Below, one piece after another: positions 1-5,232 of a stretch of DNA of 5,232 bases; positions within the stretch are counted from its first letter, which is position 1, and each line of letters begins with the position of its first letter. Source of the DNA: an uncultured Marinilabiliales bacterium (GTDB taxonomy: Bacteria > Bacteroidota > Bacteroidia > Bacteroidales > BM520); the NCBI GenBank assembly GCA_937877575.1, contig CALFIZ010000054.1, forward strand, positions 1 to 5,232. The letters are read 5' to 3'. The position numbers and the translations under genes were made by a program. The notes beneath the pieces were generated by a model. It saw only the letters and a list, made by a program, of their open reading frames with translations, did not search any database and was not told the DNA's origin.

Positions 1-1
1 C

Positions 2-1750
2 AGTTATCAGTTGAATCCTGTTCTCGGTGAACTCCGGAAACACTCTTTCTTCGGCGAATGGATGTACAGTAATCCTCAGACATACGGCTCAGATTATCTT
101 GACCTGCTTATCGGTCACCATGAGGATAATGGCTATACCACCGATGGTATTCCTGAAGATTACGACCTTGATTCACTATATGCCCAATATACGACATATA
201 ACTCCACAACGGTCAAGGCGCACATCAATGCAGGTCCTAATTTCATTCATCATGCGGGACATGCGTCTGAAGTCACAGTCATGGATCTCTATACTTCCGA
301 TATCAACAACAACTCCATTTACGGCCCTAATGGAATCAACCACAACTACACGTTCGTCTATACTCACGGCTGCGACTGCGGTGCTTTCGATTATAGCGAC
401 TGCATTACCGAAAAGATGGTTACCATCGACAATTTTGCAGCCGGAGTGACAGCAAATTCACGTTACGGTTGGTTCAACGAAGGTCAGACTGAAGGTCCTT
501 CAGCCCACCTGCACCGCGAATTTGTCGATGCTCTCTTCAATGACCGTTACTGCAGATACGGCATGGCCCAGAAAGAGTCCAAAACCGCCACTGCTCCTTG
601 GGTGAATGCACCGGGTCAATATGAAGAGGGTGCCCTCAGATGGTGCTTCTACGACAGCAATGCCATGACTGACCCTGCAATTCAGGTCTGGGTCGATGAA
701 CCATACAGCCTCTCCATCGGACATACTAATTTTATCTATCCTGATGACGAAACCTTCCACGTTGTGGTTTATAATCTGTCAAAAGAGGCGTTCGAAGCCG
801 GTGCAAGAATAGTCCTGATGTATGACAATGAAGTCATAGGCAGAGGCACTACCGATGAAGAAGGTGAATGTCAGGTTGCAATAACCGGTACCATTCCTCA
901 AAGTGGCGAGGTTGATATCCTTGTCAGTGGCTATAATACCTTTGTATCTCATTATCAAGTGACTGTAAATGGCAGTACTCTTGTCGGAGATGCCAATATT
1001 GATGGTGTGGTAAGCGTCGTTGATATCACTGCAGTGGTCGCTTACATAGCTGAACAGAACCCTAATCCTTTCAGCTTCGATCTCGCTGATGTCAACTCGG
1101 ATGGACAGATAAACGTTATGGATGTCGTTGGTATCGTCAATATAATCTTCGGAAGATATAATCTTGATGAATGTGGCGACAATACTGCAACTTATTCCAT
1201 AGAGGATGGCTGTCTTATTATCGATTCACCGGTTGACCTGGCAGGTATCCAGATTATTCTCTCTGACTCCGCCACTGCCATAGAGGATGTTTTCTCCAAT
1301 ATGATGCTGATTCAGAGAACTATGCACAATGGCAACTATATGTTCATGGCTTACAGCAATGACTGTAGCACACTTTCTGCCGGAAGACATTCAATCCTCA
1401 ATGTAGGTGATTCCGAAATCAGCAAGATTATTCTGTCAGATAAGTTCGGCTGCGAAGTCCCGGCATACGCTTTCGTAGGAATGGACGAGCTCGACAGGGC
1501 TTCACTTTCAGCTTATCCTAATCCTTTCGAAGGTTCGCAGACTGTTTCCTATAAACTCAACGGTGCTGCTCAAAGTGTGAATTTTGTCGTTGTTAATTCA
1601 TTGGGTCAGATTGTTGACCGCTTCAATGGCGAAGTGAACGGTTCATCTGTTACATGGAGACCTGACAACCTCGCCAAAGGCTTGTATTTCATCAATATGT
1701 ATGTTGATGGTACTCTCTGCGAAACCATAAAGGTCGTTTATTCGAAATAA
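2..1750 (+). CDS. Secreted C25 (gingipain-family) cysteine peptidase with dockerin repeats and T9SS sorting domain, 5'-partial
   Basis: The frame is open to the left edge, so the TTG at 11 is not a real start and the N-terminal signal peptide, pro-region and first part of the catalytic domain are missing. Seen in sequence: a catalytic-His motif HHAGHAS (His codon 260-262), then THGCDCGAFD (Cys codon 371-373) with DCITEKM after it. This matches the GHGSE...ACVNGDF...CFAEA arrangement of gingipain R, with 37 residues from His to Cys against 33 in RgpB. The catalytic fold appears to end near 700 with DPAIQVW. An Ig-like beta segment follows (about 710-965), then two DxNxDG-type dockerin loops (989-1006 and 1088-1105), an unassigned beta-rich segment (about 1154-1500), and a T9SS type A sorting domain (about 1505-1747; YPNPF, GQIV, KGLYF). 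Known for the family: such proteins cross the outer membrane by T9SS, and the sorting domain is removed by PorU. Inferred role: extracellular or surface endopeptidase; its cleavage specificity cannot be read here. It is not PorU itself, because it carries the substrate sorting signal. The gene ends 11 bp before trkA. Confidence 0.9.
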   Translation, partial: SYQLNPVLGELRKHSFFGEWMYSNPQTYGSDYLDLLIGHHEDNGYTTDGIPEDYDLDSLYAQYTTYNSTTVKAHINAGPNFIHHAGHASEVTVMDLYTSDINNNSIYGPNGINHNYTFVYTHGCDCGAFDYSDCITEKMVTIDNFAAGVTANSRYGWFNEGQTEGPSAHLHREFVDALFNDRYCRYGMAQKESKTATAPWVNAPGQYEEGALRWCFYDSNAMTDPAIQVWVDEPYSLSIGHTNFIYPDDETFHVVVYNLSKEAFEAGARIVLMYDNEVIGRGTTDEEGECQVAITGTIPQSGEVDILVSGYNTFVSHYQVTVNGSTLVGDANIDGVVSVVDITAVVAYIAEQNPNPFSFDLADVNSDGQINVMDVVGIVNIIFGRYNLDECGDNTATYSIEDGCLIIDSPVDLAGIQIILSDSATAIEDVFSNMMLIQRTMHNGNYMFMAYSNDCSTLSAGRHSILNVGDSEISKIILSDKFGCEVPAYAFVGMDELDRASLSAYPNPFEGSQTVSYKLNGAAQSVNFVVVNSLGQIVDRFNGEVNGSSVTWRPDNLAKGLYFINMYVDGTLCETIKVVYSK

Positions 1751-1761
1751 TATTTCTGAAC

Positions 1762-3114
1762 ATGAATATATTCATTGCAGGTGAAGGTGAGGTTGGTGAG
1801 TATCTTGCCAAGATGCTGACGGGCAGGGACCATAACATCACCTTCATTTCTTCCAACAAGGAATTCATTGATGCTTTGGACAGCAGGTATGATTTATTGA
1901 CTATTAATGGTAATCCGACATCAATACAAACTCTTCGGGATGCGGAAATCAAAAATGCCGATCTTGTAATCTCTGTTTTTCACGATGAGAAGACAAATCT
2001 TATTATCTGTATGCTTGCAAAACAGCTCGGAGCAAAGAAGGTCATCTCACGCATCAACAGTATCGAATATCTTGAAGAGAAGAACATAAATATGTTTACC
2101 AACATCGGCATTGACAGTATAGTTTGTCCTGAACGAATCGCTGCGGATGAATGTATTGACCTTATTTCAGAAGCCGGTGCTACGGAAGTCTATGATTTTG
2201 ACGGTGGCAAGCTTTCATTGCAGGTGTTCCAGTTGCACTCCAGGGCTAAGATTGTCGGTAAAACCATAGCCGACGTTGTGGAGAATACCCTCAACGACAT
2301 AAAAATCCTGGCTTTATGCCGTGACGGACTGGCTTCGGTGCCGGAAGGGAAAGAGACCCTTAAGGAGAATGACTATATCTATACCATGGTGAAGCCTAAG
2401 GGGAAGGAAATCATGATGGACGCTACCGGTAATACAGGACGTCAGATAAGAAATATCATGATTGTCGGCGGCGGCCGTGTGGCTCAGATGGTGGCGCGCG
2501 GACTGAGCGGAATAAATATCACCATCATTGAGCAGAATGCCGAAATATGCAATCAGATTGCCGGCAAATTCGGAAACCATGTCCTGTGTATTCATGGCGA
2601 TGCCAGAAATGCCGACCTGCTCGTAGAAGAGGATATCCGTGATATGGATGCTTTTATCGCTATTTCCGATGATTCGGAAACCAATATCATGACAGGCCTG
2701 CTCGCTAAACGCCTCGGTGTCAATAAGGTCATCGCCCTTATGGATAACGTTGAATATATCGACCTTGCACAACGTTTCGGCATCGACAGCATAATCAATA
2801 AAAACCTTATTACCGCAAGTTATATGACACGTTTCACTTTCAGCGGCGATGTCTCGGATATCAAATTCCTTAACGGCGTTGACGGTGAAATCATCGAAAT
2901 CAAGGCAAAACGCGGCTCTATGGTCACAAAAAGGACTATTGGCAACCTTCCTCTGCCTCTCGGTGTGGTCTTCGGAGGCATAATCAGAGGCTATGAAAGT
3001 CATATTGCCTCTCCTGACTTTCAGATACGTGAAGATGACAAGGCCATAGTTTTCTGCTTGGAAGGCACAGTGGAACGTATCATCAACTTATTTAACAAAC
3101 GATTAATATTTTAA
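1762..3114 (+). CDS. trkA: Trk system potassium uptake regulator TrkA
   Basis: TrkA is the peripheral cytosolic subunit that gates the TrkH/TrkG potassium channel in response to nucleotide binding. The 450 residues are close to the 458 of E. coli TrkA and show the same duplicated RCK architecture. RCK1 has a Rossmann loop GEGEVG (residues 7-12), followed by a TrkA-C-like domain (about 150-220). RCK2 has GGGRVA (236-241), an acidic residue E257 at the end of the second strand, GDAR, DDSETNIM and LAKRLG motifs, then a second TrkA-C domain (about 370-445). The ATG at 1762 is the natural start because it places the first beta strand (MNIFIAGEG) directly at the N-terminus, as in other TrkA proteins. 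The 11-bp upstream gap (1751-1761) is AT-rich without a Shine-Dalgarno motif, which is normal in Bacteroidetes. Oddities: the usual acidic residue at the end of RCK1 strand 2 is Ser30, and the third glycine of the RCK2 loop is Ala241. No trkH lies in the window, although the two are often neighbours in this group. Probably co-transcribed with the flanking genes. Confidence 0.93.
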   Translation: MNIFIAGEGEVGEYLAKMLTGRDHNITFISSNKEFIDALDSRYDLLTINGNPTSIQTLRDAEIKNADLVISVFHDEKTNLIICMLAKQLGAKKVISRINSIEYLEEKNINMFTNIGIDSIVCPERIAADECIDLISEAGATEVYDFDGGKLSLQVFQLHSRAKIVGKTIADVVENTLNDIKILALCRDGLASVPEGKETLKENDYIYTMVKPKGKEIMMDATGNTGRQIRNIMIVGGGRVAQMVARGLSGINITIIEQNAEICNQIAGKFGNHVLCIHGDARNADLLVEEDIRDMDAFIAISDDSETNIMTGLLAKRLGVNKVIALMDNVEYIDLAQRFGIDSIINKNLITASYMTRFTFSGDVSDIKFLNGVDGEIIEIKAKRGSMVTKRTIGNLPLPLGVVFGGIIRGYESHIASPDFQIREDDKAIVFCLEGTVERIINLFNKRLIF

Positions 3115-3123
3115 ACATATCCT

Positions 3124-4791
3124 ATGAGATTCATTCAAATCACCAGTGAAAACAATAATGTCGTAAAGGATTATCCTGTTGGAATTGACTATATGTCAAT
3201 AGCTTATGATCAGAATATCAAGCTTAAGGGCGGTATCCTCGGAGTTTATGCCACCAACAAAATCCAGGAACTGAATTTCACCCCCATAAGACCGGCTACA
3301 GTTCGGTTCTTCGGACTTGACAGTGCCGACGGACAGAGCGTCTATGCCCGCACGTTGTTCTTCGTTCTGTATGCTGCCATCCATGATTTGTTCCGTGATT
3401 ATAACGTCACTCTTGAATTTCCTGTCTCGTCAGGTTATTTCTGTACGGCGAAAAAAGGGAAAAAGCAACTGAATCCGGATGAAATCCAACAGGTTAAAGA
3501 CAGAATGATTGAGATAATCAAGGCTGATATTCCAATAACCCGTATCGACATGCTTACTGAGGAGGCTATAAAATTGTTTGAAGATCATGGACTTTCTGCC
3601 AAAACCAAACTGCTCCGCACACGTGGCAGTATGTACACTTCCGTGTATTCCCTCGGAAGTGCCGTGGATTATTTCTACGGTTATCTTGCTCCTTCCACCG
3701 GATGTCTCAGCGTCTTCGACCTTTTCCCCTATAAGTATGGCATGGTCTTGTCAGTTCCCGATGAAGACAACGACTTCAAGACCCCAAAGGTGTTTGTCGA
3801 GGAGGAGATGATTTTCAACAATTATGCCGAATTCAACCGTTGGCAGGAGGCTTTCCAGCTTGATACGGTCGGTGAACTCAACGAAGCTATCCTTGACGGA
3901 CGTGTCAGCGATATCATCAAAGTCGTCGAAACCAGTCAGGAAGTCAGAATCCACCAGGCTGCACATCAGATAGCCCAGATGAAAAAGAAGGTGAAAATCA
4001 TCCTTCTTGCAGGACCATCTTCCTCAGGCAAAACAACTTCCGCACAGCGACTTGCAATCCATCTCGAGGTGCTCGGCATCAAATGCTATAAACTCTCACT
4101 TGATGACTATTTTGTTGACCGTGAGCATACACCTCGTGACAAGGACGGCAACTATGATTTCGAAACCATTGATGCCATTGACATAAAATTCTTCAATGAA
4201 CAGCTCAATGATTTGTTGGGCGGCAAGGAGATTGAATTGCCACGCTTCGACTTCCATACGGGCAAACGTGTTTTCAGGGGTGAAAAATTGAAATTGAATG
4301 AAAACGACATGGTCGTGATAGAAGGTCTTCACGGATTGAACCCGAATCTTGTGCCTAATGTCGATCCCAAATGTGTTTATAAGATATTCGTTTCCACTCT
4401 GACAACCATTTCGATAGATGGCCACAATATTATTCCGCCGACAGATAACCGTCTGATTAGAAGAATAGTACGTGACCAAAGGTTCAGAGGCTATTCCGCT
4501 GAGGAGACAATCAACAGGTGGCCCTCCATAAGAGAAGGTGAGAAGAAGTATATCGAGCCTTATCAGAGTAATGCCGATTTCACCTTCAATTCTGCCATGC
4601 TATACGAGCTCAGTGTCTTAAAAACGTACGTCAGACCGTTGTTGGAGCAGGTCCCGCAAACAAGTCGGGCTTATTCCGAAGCACATCGTCTCTCAAAGTT
4701 TATGAGTTATTTCGAGCCTGTAAGCGTTGACGAGATACCGCCGACATCCCTCATGCGTGAATTTCTTGGCGGAAGCAGTTTCAAAGATTGA
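3124..4791 (+). CDS. Nucleoside (uridine-type) kinase fused to a ThrRS-like N-terminal region
   Basis: This is a complete 555-residue member of the large Bacteroidetes/Firmicutes fusion usually annotated as nucleoside or uridine kinase. The kinase half belongs to the phosphoribulokinase/uridine kinase P-loop family, which phosphorylates uridine or cytidine to UMP or CMP; the exact substrate of this fused form is an inference. Seen: a TGS-like start (residues 1-55), a ThrRS second-additional-domain-like region (about 56-225, with SSGYFCTAKKG and STGCLSVFDLF), and a P-loop GPSSSGKTT (297-305). Further kinase motifs are LSLDDY (324-329), NYDFETIDAID (343-353), LPRFDFHTGKR (372-382, uridine-kinase-like substrate region), VVIEGLHG (397-404) and RLIRRIVRD (443-451). 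A family-typical C-terminus follows with FNSAMLYEL and REFLGGSSF. The ThrRS editing-site histidines are absent, so the N-terminal part is unlikely to hydrolyse mischarged tRNA. The ATG at 3124 is 9 bp after the trkA stop, with no Shine-Dalgarno motif; co-transcription with trkA is likely. The protein is cytosolic, with no signal peptide or membrane segment. Confidence 0.92.
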   Translation: MRFIQITSENNNVVKDYPVGIDYMSIAYDQNIKLKGGILGVYATNKIQELNFTPIRPATVRFFGLDSADGQSVYARTLFFVLYAAIHDLFRDYNVTLEFPVSSGYFCTAKKGKKQLNPDEIQQVKDRMIEIIKADIPITRIDMLTEEAIKLFEDHGLSAKTKLLRTRGSMYTSVYSLGSAVDYFYGYLAPSTGCLSVFDLFPYKYGMVLSVPDEDNDFKTPKVFVEEEMIFNNYAEFNRWQEAFQLDTVGELNEAILDGRVSDIIKVVETSQEVRIHQAAHQIAQMKKKVKIILLAGPSSSGKTTSAQRLAIHLEVLGIKCYKLSLDDYFVDREHTPRDKDGNYDFETIDAIDIKFFNEQLNDLLGGKEIELPRFDFHTGKRVFRGEKLKLNENDMVVIEGLHGLNPNLVPNVDPKCVYKIFVSTLTTISIDGHNIIPPTDNRLIRRIVRDQRFRGYSAEETINRWPSIREGEKKYIEPYQSNADFTFNSAMLYELSVLKTYVRPLLEQVPQTSRAYSEAHRLSKFMSYFEPVSVDEIPPTSLMREFLGGSSFKD

Positions 4792-4816
4792 CCGGCTGCC
4801 TTTTGTGACTATAGGA

Positions 4817-5110
4817 TTAGAAATCCAGGCTCAGCGAAACATTCCAGTATCCGTCGTTGATTACGCCGTCCTCCAACCCCCAACCGTAGTCAACGCGTAT
4901 AAAATACCCTAATACAGAGGCTCTTATACCGGCACCGAAGCCTACCAAAAACGGTTCACGATGTTCGTTTACAATGATGTACATTGGCGGAACGATGTAT
5001 CTGCGCCTGTACAGTGCATTCTCTTCAGAATAAGGTGTAAGCCCGTTCCATGCAGTCCCTGCGTCACAGAATCCTACTAACTGCAGGCTGTTCAGGAATT
5101 TCGACTTCAT
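4817..5110 (-). CDS. C-terminal end of an outer-membrane beta-barrel protein (Omp85/D15-like, TolB-associated type), reading frame broken
   Basis: The 97 codons read as the last strands of an outer-membrane barrel: amphipathic strands such as SLQLVGFCDAGTAW, FLVGFGAGIRASV and YFIRVDYGWGLEDG, ending in NVSLSLDF with the terminal Phe recognised by the Bam machinery. From memory of the family, the pattern best resembles the end of the surface-antigen (D15) barrel attached to WD40/TolB-like proteins in Bacteroidales; I could not confirm this by search. A full barrel of this kind needs several hundred residues, yet this frame meets a TAA at 5120-5122, only three codons upstream of the ATG at 5108-5110. 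That ATG is therefore probably an internal Met, not a genuine start. The gene is convergent with the kinase gene, with stop codons 25 bp apart. Possible explanations are a frameshift, a deletion or rearrangement, or an assembly error close to the window end. A free-standing short gene is unlikely because 97 residues cannot form this barrel alone. Confidence 0.6.
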   Translation of the reverse strand: MKSKFLNSLQLVGFCDAGTAWNGLTPYSEENALYRRRYIVPPMYIIVNEHREPFLVGFGAGIRASVLGYFIRVDYGWGLEDGVINDGYWNVSLSLDF

Positions 5111-5232
5111 CCCCTTCTTTTACATCTTCGTCTGCATTAAGTTCAAGTACATATTGAATGCCATCAAATCCCATCAGTGTTTCATCGTGCGGTTCTCTCT
5201 TAAGTACTTTAACTATTTCCATATCTTCATTA
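5064..5232 (-). other. Open minus-strand frame with acidic, protein-like composition, running off the window edge
   Basis: Reading the minus strand from the right edge, this frame is open for 55 codons to a TGA at 5064-5066, while the barrel frame and the third frame both contain several stops between 5120 and the edge. The residues look like real coding sequence: MEIVKVLKREPHDE near the edge, then GIQYVLELNADEDVKEGDEV. They are rich in Asp and Glu and do not look like barrel strands. I do not recognise a family. It overlaps the beginning of the barrel frame and is shifted by one base relative to it. One extra base in the overlap, for example in the CCCC run at 5111-5114, would join the two frames. 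It could be the upstream part of the same gene, or a different gene fused by rearrangement or misassembly. Confidence 0.4.

Noticed and set aside
11..13. TTG as the start codon of the protease
   Set aside because: The same frame is open to the window edge, and starting here would omit the signal peptide and much of the catalytic domain needed for a T9SS-exported C25 peptidase.
27..449. 140-codon + strand open frame overlapping the protease
   Set aside because: It is an alternative frame across the catalytic region of the C25 peptidase; its Ser/Thr/Ile-rich sequence shows no domain.
2314..3003. Long (229-codon) minus-strand open frame opposite trkA
   Set aside because: It lies wholly antisense to a clearly conserved RCK coding region, has no recognisable motif, and its composition (many His, Asp and Ser) fits the complement of the trkA codons.
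4096..4479. 127-codon minus-strand open frame opposite the kinase domain
   Set aside because: It is antisense to the conserved P-loop kinase motifs and has no recognisable protein features, so it is a shadow of the real gene.
4814..4826. Small inverted repeat GGATT-AGA-AATCC at the barrel gene stop
   Set aside because: The stem is only 5 bp, AT-containing and with a 3-nt loop, there is no T-run on either strand, and it overlaps the coding end. It is not a credible terminator.
4727..4912. 61-codon + strand open frame across the convergent junction
   Set aside because: It overlaps the ends of two better-supported genes in other frames and shows no recognisable motif.

Overview
The window looks like ordinary chromosomal DNA from a member of the Bacteroidales (Bacteroidota). 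The evidence is a type IX secretion (T9SS) C-terminal sorting domain on a gingipain-like protease, a nucleoside kinase fused to a ThrRS-like N-terminal region of the kind common in gut and oral Bacteroidales, AT-rich gene starts without Shine-Dalgarno motifs, and a Bacteroidetes-style outer-membrane barrel C-terminus. I cannot name the genus from the sequence alone.

Layout. Positions 2-1750 (+) hold the C-terminal part of a secreted C25 (gingipain-family) cysteine peptidase; its 5' end lies outside the window. It carries the catalytic His/Cys region, an Ig-like segment, a dockerin-like calcium-binding repeat pair, an unassigned beta-rich segment and a T9SS sorting domain. After 11 bp comes a complete trkA (1762-3114, +), the cytosolic NAD-binding regulator of Trk potassium uptake. 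After another 9 bp comes a complete fused nucleoside (uridine-type) kinase (3124-4791, +). These three genes are co-directional and nearly touching, so they are probably co-transcribed, although their functions are not obviously related.

A convergent junction of only 25 bp follows. On the minus strand, 4817-5110 encodes the last ~97 residues of an outer-membrane beta-barrel protein ending in Phe. Its reading frame is interrupted by a stop at 5120-5122. A different minus-strand frame (5064-5232) with an acidic, protein-like composition is open from there to the window edge. The barrel gene is therefore frameshifted, rearranged, or misassembled near the end of the sequence.

There are no RNA genes, insertion sequences, CRISPR arrays or convincing terminators. 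No stretch over 300 bp lacks a gene. I see no strong evidence for an undescribed system. The points most worth checking are the broken barrel gene, the dockerin plus unassigned domain on a T9SS protease, and substitutions at usual functional positions in TrkA and in the ThrRS-like part of the kinase.
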